From contig VMEE01000074.1 of assembly GCA_009910795.1 (NCBI GenBank), positions 1 through 33,614 on the forward strand: DNA of 33,614 nt, read 5' to 3'. Position 1 is the stretch's first letter. Each line of letters starts with the position of its first letter. This document shows positions 1 through 8,696 of this stretch, in pieces. This DNA is from Dehalobacter sp. CP (GTDB taxonomy: Bacteria; Bacillota_B; Desulfitobacteriia; Desulfitobacteriales; Syntrophobotulaceae). The position numbers and the translations under genes are program-made. A model generated the notes under the pieces. It did not search any database. It saw only the letters and a list, made by a program, of their open reading frames with translations, and was not told the origin of the DNA.

Positions 1-94
1 CGCTGGCCAGCAGAATTTTACTGGTTTGTTGTTTAATCGTATTGATTTCAGCCGCGATGACAGGCGGCGTGCGTTCTGTCAGCAAATCGCTCAT
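1..94 (-). CDS. DUF3102-like protein, N-terminal fragment
   Basis: Only the first 31 residues lie in the window; the gene runs off the left edge. The start is the ATG whose complement is at 92-94, preceded on the minus strand by AGGAAAG at good spacing. The peptide begins MSDLLTERTPPVIAAEI and continues with a lysine/glutamine-rich helix (NTIKQQTSKILLAS). This opening resembles DUF3102 proteins, which start with an 'ERTP.IAAEIN.IK.QT' helix before a coiled region and are often found in mobile or accessory DNA. The family call rests on memory of that motif and a very short piece, so it is tentative. Reading frame and ribosome site are seen directly. Confidence 0.55.
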   Translation of the reverse strand, partial: MSDLLTERTPPVIAAEINTIKQQTSKILLAS

Positions 95-273
95 ATTGAT
101 ACCGTCTTTCCTGTACTTTATTGGCATCATATGGGATAAGCTTGACAACAGTGACAACAGGTTTGTAACCTTAAAGGCAAAGCGCTTACCCTATGTAAAA
201 TTTGAACACTTATGATAGACAAGTCATATAATAATATTGGGTCATATAGGTCATTGGTAGTAGTGTCAATCAT

Positions 274-314
274 AAGCAGGAATCCGGCTGCGTAGAACAG
301 CTGGATTCCTGCTT
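274..314 (+). terminator. Long perfect inverted repeat, terminator-like
   Basis: A 12-bp perfect inverted repeat (AAGCAGGAATCC at 274-285, complement at 303-314) extends inward with one G-T pair to about 17 bp. It is followed on the plus strand by a weak T-rich tail (TTGTTTTC). It sits in the 365-bp gap between the minus-strand start at 94 and msrAB at 460. I see no supported gene in that gap: the 69-codon minus-strand frame over it has no convincing ribosome site and reads straight through this hairpin. It may end a lost plus-strand gene or shield msrAB from outside transcription. Confidence 0.5.
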
Positions 315-459
315 GTTTTCGAGTATGCGCATACAATTTATTCGGTTATTGAAGGCATTCATCTGAACAAGCCTTGGATTTCTTTGTATGGATAAAGCCT
401 ATGCTTCGGGAGTATTATATAATCATCTGATGTTCACCTAATGTCATGGAGGGTCTGTT

Positions 460-1410
460 ATGTCTGAGATTTATCTTGCGGGCGGCTGTTTTTGGGGTGT
501 GGAAAAATTGATTGCGTCTATTCGCGGGGTTCATTCCACGCAAGTGGGCTATGCCAATGGCAAGACCGCGAACCCGACCTATGAGGATGTGTGTCAGCGC
601 GGCAGCGGACATGCCGAGACGGTGTATGTAGACTATGATCCGGAGATTGTGCCGCTGGAATTCTTGCTGGAATTATATTATCAGGCGATTGATCCGGTCT
701 CGCTCAACCGGCAGGGCGGCGACAAGGGGACCCAATACCGTACCGGGATTTATTATGTGGATATTAATGATCTGCCGGTGATAGAACGATCCGTGGCCAA
801 GCTGCAAAAAAGCTACGATAAACCTGTCGTGATCGAGATAAAAGCAATGGAGAACTTTTGTCCGGCGGAAGAGTACCACCAAAAATATCTGGATAAAAAT
901 CCGGATGGCTACTGTCACATCGGCAAGGATAAATTCACGAAGGCGGCAGCGGCCATTATCAACCCGGCCGATTATCATGCGCCGGATCCTGACAGGCTGC
1001 GCCAAACCCTGACCGGAACGCAGTACGAAGTGACGCAGAATAATGCCACCGAGCCGCCGTTTCATAACGCGTTCTGGGACACTTTCCGGCCGGGCATTTA
1101 TGTGGATATTACAACAGGCGAGCCGCTTTTTGCCTCCTCGGATAAATTCGAATCAGGATGCGGCTGGCCGAGCTTTACCAAGCCTATTGACCCCAATGTG
1201 GTCTGGGAAAAGACCGATACTTCCCATAGCATGCTGCGGACCGAGGTCAGGAGCCACGCCGGCGACGCTCATCTGGGGCATGTGTTTGCTGATGGACCAA
1301 GGGAATCCGGCGGTCTGCGATACTGTATCAACAGCGCCTCGCTGCGGTTCGTGCCCAAAGAAGATATGGAGCGGGAAGGGTACGGAAATTTAATTGGACT
1401 TGTGAAGTAG
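460..1410 (+). CDS. msrAB: Peptide methionine sulfoxide reductase MsrA-MsrB fusion
   Basis: A 316-residue bifunctional enzyme that reduces both epimers of methionine sulfoxide in oxidised proteins, normally in the cytoplasm with thioredoxin as reductant. The N-terminal half is MsrA: catalytic motif GCFWG at residues 9-13, with the [11 protein letters not shown] and [10 protein letters not shown] motifs that follow in the family. The C-terminal half, from about residue 200, is Msr[22 protein letters not shown] and the catalytic cysteine in RYCINS. The paired CxxC zinc motifs of many MsrB proteins are absent, so this is the zinc-free type. ATG 460 is preceded by GGAGGG at 448-453. No partner gene is obviously co-transcribed. 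Confidence 0.95.
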   Translation: MSEIYLAGGCFWGVEKLIASIRGVHSTQVGYANGKTANPTYEDVCQRGSGHAETVYVDYDPEIVPLEFLLELYYQAIDPVSLNRQGGDKGTQYRTGIYYVDINDLPVIERSVAKLQKSYDKPVVIEIKAMENFCPAEEYHQKYLDKNPDGYCHIGKDKFTKAAAAIINPADYHAPDPDRLRQTLTGTQYEVTQNNATEPPFHNAFWDTFRPGIYVDITTGEPLFASSDKFESGCGWPSFTKPIDPNVVWEKTDTSHSMLRTEVRSHAGDAHLGHVFADGPRESGGLRYCINSASLRFVPKEDMEREGYGNLIGLVK

Positions 1411-1678
1411 AGGTCAGCAATGGTCGATGGCTGGAAATGGTCCTGACCAAACTGAAAAATCAAACAGGAATGCGTACATTGATGGAAGCTGCCAACGACA
1501 TGGTGCAGATGCATGCGCCATCTGTCATTCGGCGCCTATGCCCAGGCCATTATGCCCGGAAAGATCAATTCTGTCATTTTATTTCACAAAAAGTAATTCC
1601 TACCAGAAATTCGGAACTGTAGGAAGCTTTGTTACACCCTTTAATGACAAAGTCAATCAAGCAAGAAGGGGTGACTTG
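1411..1678. other. Gene-poor spacer with decayed coding look
   Basis: Between msrAB and the regulator remnant I see no convincing gene. Overlapping frames at 1427 and 1437 run 61-122 codons, but neither has a clear ribosome site or a recognisable product. The 1427 frame simply continues into the remnant that starts at 1679. Read with the truncated genes just downstream, this stretch is best taken as degraded sequence. Confidence 0.4.
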
Positions 1679-1795
1679 ATGCTGGAGATAGATAAACTTG
1701 TCTCAGAGCTTGCCTACATGAATATACCCAAAGAGCGGCTTATCTCCAGGATCGAAGAAATATATTTTAAGAAGGAGGGCAAGAAAATTGATTGA
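1679..1795 (+). pseudogene. Possible C-terminal remnant of a GntR/YtrA-type regulator
   Basis: A 38-residue peptide from ATG 1679, with AGAAGGGG ahead of it, reads MLEIDKLVSELAYMNIP and then KERLISRIEEIYFKKE. A short helical tail of this kind ('...IPKEELI..IEE') is typical of the C-terminus of YtrA-subfamily GntR regulators, which sit directly upstream of an ABC ATPase with overlapping ends. That is the arrangement here: its stop overlaps the TTG start of the next gene by 8 bp. The winged-helix DNA-binding domain is missing. It may be a remnant or a tiny expressed protein; family assignment is inference from tail and position. Confidence 0.4.
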
Positions 1796-2312
1796 GGTTA
1801 AAAATCTGACCAAATGTTTTGACAAAAATAAAGTTTTGGATGACTTAAATATTCATGTCAGGAAAGCATCGGTATATGGCCTGCTTGGGCCGAATGGCGC
1901 CGGGAAAACGACGCTGATTAAGCATTTAACCGGATTATACCGCCAGGATCAAGGAACAGTGACGATTGACCATAAGCCGGTCTACGAAAATCCTGAGGTT
2001 AAGGCTCAAATGGTTTACATACCTGACGATTTGTATTTCTTTTCTCAATACAGTATTGATGAAACAGCAAAGTTCTACGCAAAAATATATCCCAAATGGA
2101 ATTGGAACAGATACGAGCAATTAAAGCAGGTATTTCCTATCGACAGCAAGAAATTAAAGGGATATCTCAGGGAGTTGGAAAATAATCAAATTCAGTCAGA
2201 CCTCACAGGCTCAGTTTCCTGGAGCTTGGGCAGGAAATTGGTAAGATCTATATTCGGCTTTAAGCTTAACGGAAGATTGGTGCCGTCTGAGTTTATTCTA
2301 TCCGACTGTTAG
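1788..2312 (+). pseudogene. Truncated ABC transporter ATPase
   Basis: The frame starts at TTG 1788 after AAGGAGGGC and matches an ABC ATPase for about 125 residues: MIEVKNLTKCFDKNKVLDDL, Walker A GPNGAGKTT at about residues 33-41, then the Q-loop region. The signature motif, Walker B, D-loop and switch histidine never appear. After FPIDSKKLKG the sequence becomes YLRELENNQIQS and an unrelated tail, ending at 174 residues instead of about 280-300. An internal deletion that joined the pre-signature region to later sequence would explain this. No adjacent permease remains. It cannot hydrolyse ATP as written. Confidence 0.8.
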
Positions 2313-2323
2313 ACAGGAGGCGC

Positions 2324-3004
2324 ATGATGAACCGCATTTTAATCGTTGAGGATGATATCACCTTAAGCAAAGGCATTGTCCTGGCCCTCAAAGAAGATCA
2401 TTGTGACTTTGTACAGGCCTATGATATCGCTTCCGCCAAGAAACAGCTGCAAAGCAAGGCCTTCGATCTGGTAATACTCGATGTCAATCTACCGGATGGA
2501 AACGGTCTTGACCTTTTGGCGGAAGTCCGTAAGACGCTTGTGTTGCCTGTTATTGTCCTGACTGCCAATGATCTGGAGACGGATATTGTAACCGGGTTAG
2601 CGCTTGGGGCGGATGATTATATCACAAAACCTTTCAGTCTGATGGTGCTGCGGGCCAGAGTGGGCGTCCAATTGCGGAAGTTGAGGCAGCAGCTTTCTGA
2701 TACCGTAATGATTGACGGGTTTTCTTTTTCCTTTGAAAAGATGGCGTTTTGGCGAGACGGCAATCCTATTGAACTCAGCAAAACCGAGCAGAAACTACTC
2801 CGGATTTTGATCGAAAACAGAGGGAAGACTGTTCCCCGTGCCGATTTGGTGGACAGGATTTGGACCGACGGGGCTGAGTATGTTGACGAAAATGCCCTGT
2901 CGGTGACGATCAAAAGACTGCGTGCGAAATTGGAAGATCTTCCGTCTTCACCGCGATATATCAAAACAGTCTATGGCCTTGGCTACACATGGGCGGTACG
3001 GTGA
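2324..3004 (+). CDS. OmpR-family response regulator
   Basis: A 226-residue DNA-binding response regulator. Receiver domain, residues 1-120: acidic pair ED/D at 9-11, phosphoacceptor Asp53 in VILDVNLPDGNG, Thr in VLTAND, Lys in YITKPF. Winged-helix domain, residues 130-226, includes the ELSKTEQKLLRIL and YIKTVYGLGYTWA motifs. The start is ATG 2324 or 2327, after CAGGAGG. It sits 12 bp after the dead ABC ATPase and 1 bp before the kinase gene, so the two are co-translated. By context it likely controls the ABC exporter at 4052-7266, as in Bce/Vra-type resistance modules. The signal is unknown. Confidence 0.93.
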   Translation: MMNRILIVEDDITLSKGIVLALKEDHCDFVQAYDIASAKKQLQSKAFDLVILDVNLPDGNGLDLLAEVRKTLVLPVIVLTANDLETDIVTGLALGADDYITKPFSLMVLRARVGVQLRKLRQQLSDTVMIDGFSFSFEKMAFWRDGNPIELSKTEQKLLRILIENRGKTVPRADLVDRIWTDGAEYVDENALSVTIKRLRAKLEDLPSSPRYIKTVYGLGYTWAVR

Positions 3005-3005
3005 G

Positions 3006-3923
3006 ATGAATACACTTGCTTGCATCTGTATCGGGTTTGCCCTTGCTGCGGCAGGCGCAGCCGCGATGGCGATTGTCTTTTACCACCAAAGAACAAAGAA
3101 AACGCTCGCAAGAATAGCGAACATGTTGGACACAGCCATAAACGGCAGCTTTGCCCAAGGTATTTTTGATGAATCTGCTTTATCGGCGGTGGAAGCGAAG
3201 TTGGCCAGGTACCTTTCCATCTGTACAGTATCTTCGCAGAACCTGCTTGCGGAAAAGGATAAAATAAATAGCCTGATTTCAGACATTTCCCATCAAACCA
3301 AAACACCCCTTGCCAATATCCTGCTTTATGCCCAGCTGCTCAGCGAACACGAATTGCCGGAAGACGGTAAAGCTTGTATGCAAGCTTTGTCCGCCCAGGC
3401 GGAAAAGCTCAATTTTCTTATCAGTGCTTTGGTGAAAACCTCAAGGCTGGAAACGGGCATTATGACTGTTTCACCGAAAGAGGAAGTCATTCAAAAGCTG
3501 CTGGATGAAGTACGGGCGCAAATCAGGCCAAAGGCAGAGGCCAAAGGCATTTTGATTGATCTGGAAGATACAGCGAGTTGGGCCTATTTTGATCTGAAAT
3601 GGACGACGGAAGCTGTGTATAATATCATCGATAACGCTGTAAAGTATACGCCAAGCGGTGGCCGTATTCATATAAAAGTCATACCCTATGAACTGTTCTG
3701 CCGCATCGATATTACCGATAATGGAATTGGGATTGCCGAGGATGAACAAAGTAAAATATTTACCCGGTTCTATCGCTCGCGAGCCGTGGACAATCAGGAA
3801 GGGGTTGGCCTTGGACTGTTTTTGGCCAGAGAGATCATCTCAGCCGAGGGCGGTTATATTAAGGTGTCATCACAGCTGGGCAGCGGTTCTACCTTTTCGG
3901 TATTTTTACCGGGAGTAAAGTGA
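3006..3923 (+). CDS. Sensor histidine kinase with one membrane segment
   Basis: A 305-residue kinase. The only clear membrane segment is at residues 3-26. A linker of about 60 residues follows, then the dimerisation H-box DISHQTKTPLAN with phospho-His96, the N-box around NIIDNAVKYTPSGG, and G-boxes DNGIGIAEDE and GVGLGLFLAREI. With almost no extracellular part it resembles intramembrane-sensing kinases, which usually detect the state of a partner ABC permease rather than binding a ligand themselves. ATG 3006 is preferred because it lies 1 bp past the regulator stop and starts directly before the membrane helix. An upstream in-frame start at 2922 would overlap the regulator gene by 83 bp. Confidence 0.92.
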   Translation: MNTLACICIGFALAAAGAAAMAIVFYHQRTKKTLARIANMLDTAINGSFAQGIFDESALSAVEAKLARYLSICTVSSQNLLAEKDKINSLISDISHQTKTPLANILLYAQLLSEHELPEDGKACMQALSAQAEKLNFLISALVKTSRLETGIMTVSPKEEVIQKLLDEVRAQIRPKAEAKGILIDLEDTASWAYFDLKWTTEAVYNIIDNAVKYTPSGGRIHIKVIPYELFCRIDITDNGIGIAEDEQSKIFTRFYRSRAVDNQEGVGLGLFLAREIISAEGGYIKVSSQLGSGSTFSVFLPGVK

Positions 3924-3991
3924 AGCAGGAATAAAATGAAATCTGTCAAAACTGTTAGACTTTAGAAAGAACGTTGAAAGATTGTTGTGAT

Positions 3992-4026
3992 ATAGTCAAT
4001 ATTGCAGGCACTGCAATATTGACTAT
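3992..4026 (+). promoter_or_regulatory. Perfect 16-bp hairpin before the ABC exporter
   Basis: ATAGTCAATATTGCAG at 3992-4007 is repeated in inverse at 4011-4026 around a 3-base loop, with no mismatch. It is followed by TTTCGATTTG, a weak T-rich tail. It lies between the kinase stop (3923) and the ATPase start (4052). Two readings fit: a partial terminator or attenuator separating regulator and exporter transcripts, or a binding site for the response regulator. The sequence cannot decide between them. Confidence 0.6.
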
Positions 4027-4051
4027 TTTCGATTTGGGGGAGGAGAACATC

Positions 4052-4729
4052 ATGCCCATACTTGAAACCTGCAAATTGCAAAAATATTACGGTGGCGGAG
4101 AGACAATCGTTAAAGCCTTAGACGGTGTCGACCTCGCGGTGGAAAACGGGGAATTTGTTGCGATAGTAGGCACATCAGGCAGCGGAAAGTCGACGCTTCT
4201 GCATATGCTGGGTGGGCTTGACCGTCCTACAAGCGGAACAGTCACGGTAGACGGAAAGGAGATCTTTTTGTTGAAAGACGAAGAACTGACGATTTTCCGC
4301 CGTAGAAAAATCGGTTTTGTCTTTCAGAATTATAATCTGATTCCTGTATTAAATGTGTACGAGAATATGATCCTGCCGATTCAGCTCGACGGCAATGAGC
4401 CGGATAAACACTATATTGATAAAATCATCCGGACATTGGGGCTTGAAAGCAAATTGAACAATCTGCCCAACAATCTTTCCGGCGGGCAGCAGCAGCGGGT
4501 AGCAATTGCCAGAGCTTTGGCGGCTAAGCCTGCTATCGTTCTTGCCGATGAACCGACAGGAAATCTCGACAGTAAAACCAGCCAAGATGTCCTGGGTCTG
4601 TTAAAAGTTACAGGCAAGAAGTTTAGTCAAACCATTGTTATGATTACCCATAACGAGGAAATCGCCCAGTTGGCCGACCGCGTCATCCGGATTGAAGACG
4701 GGAGAATCTTGGGCGGTGAAAGCAAATGA
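4052..4729 (+). CDS. ABC exporter ATPase, LolD/MacB type
   Basis: A 225-residue ATPase of the family that powers FtsX-like permeases. Walker A is GTSGSGKST near residue 40, followed by the Q-loop FQNYNLIPVL, signature LSGGQQQRVAIARAL, Walker B IVLADEPTGNLD and switch His in MITHNEE. ATG 4052 follows a strong GGGGGAGGAG site (4036-4044); an in-frame ATG-less extension upstream runs through the hairpin and is not used. Its stop overlaps the permease start as ATGA. With the upstream regulator and kinase it forms a four-gene detoxification or cell-envelope module. Confidence 0.93.
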   Translation: MPILETCKLQKYYGGGETIVKALDGVDLAVENGEFVAIVGTSGSGKSTLLHMLGGLDRPTSGTVTVDGKEIFLLKDEELTIFRRRKIGFVFQNYNLIPVLNVYENMILPIQLDGNEPDKHYIDKIIRTLGLESKLNNLPNNLSGGQQQRVAIARALAAKPAIVLADEPTGNLDSKTSQDVLGLLKVTGKKFSQTIVMITHNEEIAQLADRVIRIEDGRILGGESK

Positions 4730-7266
4730 TCAAAGTAGAAAACAAAAAAGCGATTCGCCATTTGGCCGAGAAGAGTTTTCGGGCCAATAAAGCCCGCAAT
4801 ATCATTGCGATCATTGCCATTGCCTTGACAACGGTGCTTCTTACCTCCCTTTTTACTATGGGGATCGGTACGGTGGAGAGTATTCAGCAGGCCACAATGA
4901 GGCAGGCAGGCGGTGACGGTCACGCTGTGCTCAAATATATCACCGACGAGGAATATGACAATATCAAAGGACATCCGCTGATCAAAGAAATTGCCTATAA
5001 CCGTATACTGTGCGATGGTGTGGAAAACAAAGCGTTTGTAAAGCGCCGTGCCGAGTTTTGGTATTACGATGATGTCGGGTTGAAACTCGGATTTTGCGAA
5101 CCCACAAGCGGACACAAACCTGTAGCTGAAAAGGAAGTGATTGCCGATACCAGGACTTTGGAGCTAATGGGTGTTCCACTTGAGGTCGGCGCGCCGCTTA
5201 CGCTGACACTGAATATCCGTGGGAAAGAAATACAGCGCAATTTTTTCCTTGCCGGCTGGTGGGAGAGCGATCCCGTCTTTAACGTGGGACAGATTTTTGC
5301 TTCCCGGGCTTATGTGGATGCCCATTTGGCTGAATTGCATAATACCTATAAGGAAGATAGCTCGCTTGCCGGTGCCATTAATGCGTATATTATGTTCAAA
5401 AATAGTATGGATTTAGAGGGGAAGCTTAGCAAAGTCATTACCGACAGCGGTTATTCGATTGACGAAAATGCGCCGAATTATTTGGCGCATAATGTGAACT
5501 GGGCATACCTCTCCACAAACTTTGGTATGGACGCAGGTACTGTTATGGCACTGCTTTTGGGTTTACTATTAATCGTTTTTACCGGCTATCTGATTATCTA
5601 CAACATCTTTCAAATTTCCGTCATTCGGGACATCCGCTTTTATGGCCTCTTAAAAACCATCGGCACAACCGGGACGCAGATCCGCCGGATTATCCGCAGA
5701 CAGGCGCTGATCCTTTCCGCTATGGGCATTCCAATCGGACTGATTATCGGTTTCTTCATCGGCAGATCGATTGTTCCTATCATCATGAACAATACCGCCT
5801 ATGCCGGGAGTACGGTCTCTGTCTCAGCAAACCCCCGGATTTTTATCGGTTCTGCGCTGTTTGCCTTGGTCACGGTGCTCATCAGCACCTTTAAGCCGGG
5901 CAGGATCGCCGCCGCTGTTTCACCGGTGGAGGCAGTACGCTATACTGACGGAAATATAATACAAAACGGCAAACTGAAAAAGACTACGGATGGCGGGAAA
6001 ATGCCCAGGATGGCCCTGGCTAATTTAGTACGTAACAAAAGGCGTACCGTTTTGGTCGTGATTAACATGGCCTTAAGCCTTGTGCTGCTGAACACGGTGT
6101 TTACGTTGTCTCAGAGTATTGACATAAATAAGTTCCTTGCTAAATTTGTAGACACCGATTTTCTGATTGCCCATGCCGATTATTTTCAAAATGACTTCTC
6201 CGGTTCCGAAAATCAGACCACCGAGAGCTTTATCCAGGCGGTGAAAGCGCAGCCCGGTTTTGAGGAAGGTGGAAGACTGTACGGAGGCAGAGAGGAAGGA
6301 TTTGCCGTCGAGGACGAAAAAAACACCGCCCAGGATTATAATAAAAACCCTTATGGTCACTTCTTTGCTGCGGGCTATGGTCTTGAAGACCTGCCGCTTC
6401 AGCGGCTGGAGCTGATCGACGGGGAACTGGATGATGCTAAGCTGGCCACCGGCAAGTATATTCTGGAAGGCGTTCAACTTGATGACAACAGCATTCCGAA
6501 AATGGACAGCGCGCATTTTGCAGTGGGTGAAACGGTCACGCTTCATAACTATAAGGGAACGTCGGAAGCATTTACTGATAGAGAGTACACGACGCAGGAG
6601 TTTATCGTGCTGGGCCATGTAGCCATTAAACATTTTTCCAATTCCGACCGCACAGGATGGGACTATAACTTCTATCTTCCGGCGGATGTCTACAAAAAAT
6701 TAGTCACAATGCCTGCTATAATGAGCTATGCTTTTAATGTTTCCGAAGATCAGGAAGCAGCGATGGAGCGTTTTTTGCAAAGCTACACTGGTCTGGTGGA
6801 ACCTGTTATGAATTACACCTCAAAATTTACTTCCCTCAAGGAGTTTTCCGGTATGCAAATGACTGTTGTGATGATTGGCGGGGCACTCAGCTTAATCATC
6901 GGATTGATTGGCATTCTCAATTTTGTCAATGCCATTCTCACCAGCATTCTGACTAGACGCAAGGAATTTGCGATGCTGCAAAGCATTGGCATGACACGCA
7001 AGCAGCTGCGCCGCATGTTAATGTTTGAAGGTTTTTATTATACGTTTGGCACTTGCATCCTGTCGTTCGTATTCACCACGCTGTTTTCACTTTTGATTGT
7101 CAAAGCATTTTGTCGCCTTCTGTGGTTCTTCAGTTATCATTTTATCTTATGGCCGGTTTTGAGCGTACTGCCTTTCCTGCTTGTGCTTGGCGTGATGATT
7201 CCTCTGGTATCGTATGCCCTGACTGACAAGCAAAGTATTGTCGAGCGGCTTCGGGAGGCGGAATAA
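4726..7266 (+). CDS. FtsX-family ABC permease with two extracytoplasmic domains
   Basis: An 846-residue membrane protein built as a tandem repeat of FtsX units. Membrane helices fall near residues 26-46, 272-295, 328-350 and 372-388 in the first half, and near 445-465, 705-730, 757-780 and 800-835 in the second. Large soluble regions (about 48-270 and 470-700) lie outside the membrane. This is the 8-helix tandem-FtsX layout, not the 10-helix BceB layout. It overlaps the ATPase gene by 4 bp (ATGA). Such transporters act as mechanotransmission exporters or extractors of lipophilic or peptide substrates; the substrate here is not predictable. Confidence 0.88.
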   Translation: MIKVENKKAIRHLAEKSFRANKARNIIAIIAIALTTVLLTSLFTMGIGTVESIQQATMRQAGGDGHAVLKYITDEEYDNIKGHPLIKEIAYNRILCDGVENKAFVKRRAEFWYYDDVGLKLGFCEPTSGHKPVAEKEVIADTRTLELMGVPLEVGAPLTLTLNIRGKEIQRNFFLAGWWESDPVFNVGQIFASRAYVDAHLAELHNTYKEDSSLAGAINAYIMFKNSMDLEGKLSKVITDSGYSIDENAPNYLAHNVNWAYLSTNFGMDAGTVMALLLGLLLIVFTGYLIIYNIFQISVIRDIRFYGLLKTIGTTGTQIRRIIRRQALILSAMGIPIGLIIGFFIGRSIVPIIMNNTAYAGSTVSVSANPRIFIGSALFALVTVLISTFKPGRIAAAVSPVEAVRYTDGNIIQNGKLKKTTDGGKMPRMALANLVRNKRRTVLVVINMALSLVLLNTVFTLSQSIDINKFLAKFVDTDFLIAHADYFQNDFSGSENQTTESFIQAVKAQPGFEEGGRLYGGREEGFAVEDEKNTAQDYNKNPYGHFFAAGYGLEDLPLQRLELIDGELDDAKLATGKYILEGVQLDDNSIPKMDSAHFAVGETVTLHNYKGTSEAFTDREYTTQEFIVLGHVAIKHFSNSDRTGWDYNFYLPADVYKKLVTMPAIMSYAFNVSEDQEAAMERFLQSYTGLVEPVMNYTSKFTSLKEFSGMQMTVVMIGGALSLIIGLIGILNFVNAILTSILTRRKEFAMLQSIGMTRKQLRRMLMFEGFYYTFGTCILSFVFTTLFSLLIVKAFCRLLWFFSYHFILWPVLSVLPFLLVLGVMIPLVSYALTDKQSIVERLREAE

Positions 7267-7366
7267 GACGGCGTGGAAAAAGACGGCATCAATAAACTCA
7301 ATTTAGGTTTTTTCGTATATAATAATAAATTCTCAATAACAAAGAAAGTTAATACGTATCCTTTCG

Positions 7367-7384
7367 GCGGGCCTAACAGCCCGC
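7367..7384 (+). terminator. Short GC hairpin after the ABC permease
   Basis: GCGGGC at 7367-7372 pairs with GCCCGC at 7379-7384 around a 6-base loop, followed by TTAATTATT. It lies 100 bp past the permease stop at 7266 and before the convergent minus-strand gene ending at 7433. The stem is strong but the T-tract is poor, so it may serve either strand or be a weak terminator. Confidence 0.5.
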
Positions 7385-7432
7385 TTAATTATTAAGTACC
7401 GCAATGCTATGGAGAATCATCGTCGAAAATGC

Positions 7433-7954
7433 TTATAGTCCCCCGTTTTTAAGGAAATCTTTAACCTGATGGTGTACAATCAGGTTCCGGAGGAAATACA
7501 GGATGATTAATAGCCCTGCAATCTCCGGTACATAAGATGCCGGATCGGTCATCAGCTTGATCCAATCCGCCTGAAGCCATGACGCTTCGGTTGAAGCATA
7601 AAATTTTGGGCCGTAAAGCGGCCAATAAAATGTCTGAGGAATCACCCACATGGCGTCAAAAATGTCATGGCAAAGACAGCTTCCAGCCAGCACCAGCCAG
7701 CCATTCTTTCGGTACCGCTGCCAACGGTAGTATCCGATCCCCAATAAGAGAAATAGAAACAATACGGTGTGCGCAAATACCCTGCCGGTATGAAAGGTTT
7801 CCGCGAACAAAAAGCGGCCGATCGGCTTATCAATCAAATCGGGCAAAATGGACCCGACAAAGACGATTCGATAATCAATTTGAATATTTCCTAAGGATTT
7901 TTCGGCTGCTTTGGCAGCCAATCCTGTCAATCCCAAATGTCCAAAGAAAATCAT
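7433..7954 (-). CDS. YdjM/DUF457-type membrane-bound putative hydrolase
   Basis: A 173-residue membrane protein with the conserved His/Asp pattern of the LexA-binding membrane-associated hydrolase family (YdjM, DUF457): FGHLGLT near the N-terminus, GSILPDLIDKP at about 34-44, FAHTVLF at about 60-66 and CLCHDIFDAMW near 95. Helices lie around residues 62-80, 84-100 and 142-162. These residues are thought to bind a metal, but the reaction is not known. Start ATG at 7954 on the minus strand. It stands alone and converges on the ABC operon. Confidence 0.8.
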   Translation of the reverse strand: MIFFGHLGLTGLAAKAAEKSLGNIQIDYRIVFVGSILPDLIDKPIGRFLFAETFHTGRVFAHTVLFLFLLLGIGYYRWQRYRKNGWLVLAGSCLCHDIFDAMWVIPQTFYWPLYGPKFYASTEASWLQADWIKLMTDPASYVPEIAGLLIILYFLRNLIVHHQVKDFLKNGGL

Positions 7955-8122
7955 TGTGTATACCTTACCATTCTAATATCATTTAAGGTCGGTCTGCTTG
8001 GTGGGGCAAACCGTAAGGACTATATTCTAACATAAAATAAAAGTAATTCACAAAAAAATTGAACCAATAAGCAAGACAGGCCATATGATGTAAGTGCCAT
8101 GAGAAGCGCCTCTTAATATAAA

Positions 8123-8158
8123 AGAAGAAACCTGGTGCTGGATAGCCAGGTTTCTTCT
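8123..8158 (-). terminator. 13-bp perfect hairpin, T-tract on the minus strand
   Basis: AGAAGAAACCTGG at 8123-8135 is matched exactly by its complement at 8146-8158 around a 10-base loop. On the minus strand it is followed by TTTTATATT, as expected for a rho-independent terminator, yet no minus-strand gene ends just to its right. It may be left over from a deleted gene. The rest of 7955-8199 holds no supported gene. Confidence 0.6.
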
Positions 8159-8199
8159 CCATAGAATATTTGAAGAATATAAGATACAATTTATAAGAG

Positions 8200-8528
8200 C
8201 TGGATAAGATTGTTCTGTTTGTGGTTACGTTCATGAGGGAAGCGAGGCCCCCAATTTTTGTCCGAAATGTGGAGCGCCGAAGGAAAAATTCAACGTCTTA
8301 TCTGAAGAAGATGCCAAAAAGATCCTGAATTCAGACCGGACCAATGACATCCACATGGAAATCATCAAATTAGCGATGAGAATAAAAGATTTAGCAAAAG
8401 AAGGTATTGAAATCAATCTTGACCCGCCATGCGTTGCTTTGTTTAAACAAGCTCATGACGAGGCTTGGGTCATCAAACAAAGAAGCAAAGCAGAAATCGC
8501 AGGCCATGTTGGACGAGGTAAGTGGTAA
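8200..8528 (+). pseudogene. Frameshifted rubredoxin-like zinc-ribbon gene
   Basis: From 8211 the frame encodes CSVCGYVHEGSEAPNFCPKC, a rubredoxin-like Cys4 ribbon, then a helical tail with DRTNDIHMEIIKLA and NLDPPCVALF, ending SKAEIAGHVGRGKW. This matches a small conserved protein of anaerobes in which a rubredoxin-type domain precedes a helical region. There is no usable start: a TAA at 8205-8207 lies in frame only three codons before the second Cys, while CTGGATAAGATT (LDKI) lies in the neighbouring frame. Restoring one T after 8211 would join DKI to CSVCGY, but CTG would still be the only start. It is a recent pseudogene or a sequence error. Confidence 0.75.
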
Positions 8529-8565
8529 GTTTGAAACGATAAGAGGAGATTTTGTAATCAGGATT

Positions 8566-8590
8566 TGGCGGCCTATTGGGCCGCCATTAA
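8566..8590 (+). terminator. Terminator after the rubredoxin-like gene
   Basis: TGGCGGCC at 8566-8573 pairs with GGCCGCCA at 8579-8586 around a 5-base loop, 38 bp past the stop codon at 8528. The following TTAAGCATTTT is only moderately T-rich. Confidence 0.6.
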
Positions 8591-8696
8591 GCATTTTCCC
8601 AGTAATTTCAGAAGGAAATAAAACATTATTCCATATATAATTCTTCTTGGTGTTATTTTTTTATTTTATCTTTTCAATTTTAAGGAGGAAAAAGAA

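Noticed and set aside
127..336. 69-codon minus-strand frame
   Set aside because: It reads through a long hairpin and has no convincing ribosome site.
2922..3005. Longer kinase start at 2922
   Set aside because: It would overlap the response-regulator gene by 83 bp and place a polar stretch before the membrane helix; ATG 3006 fits better.
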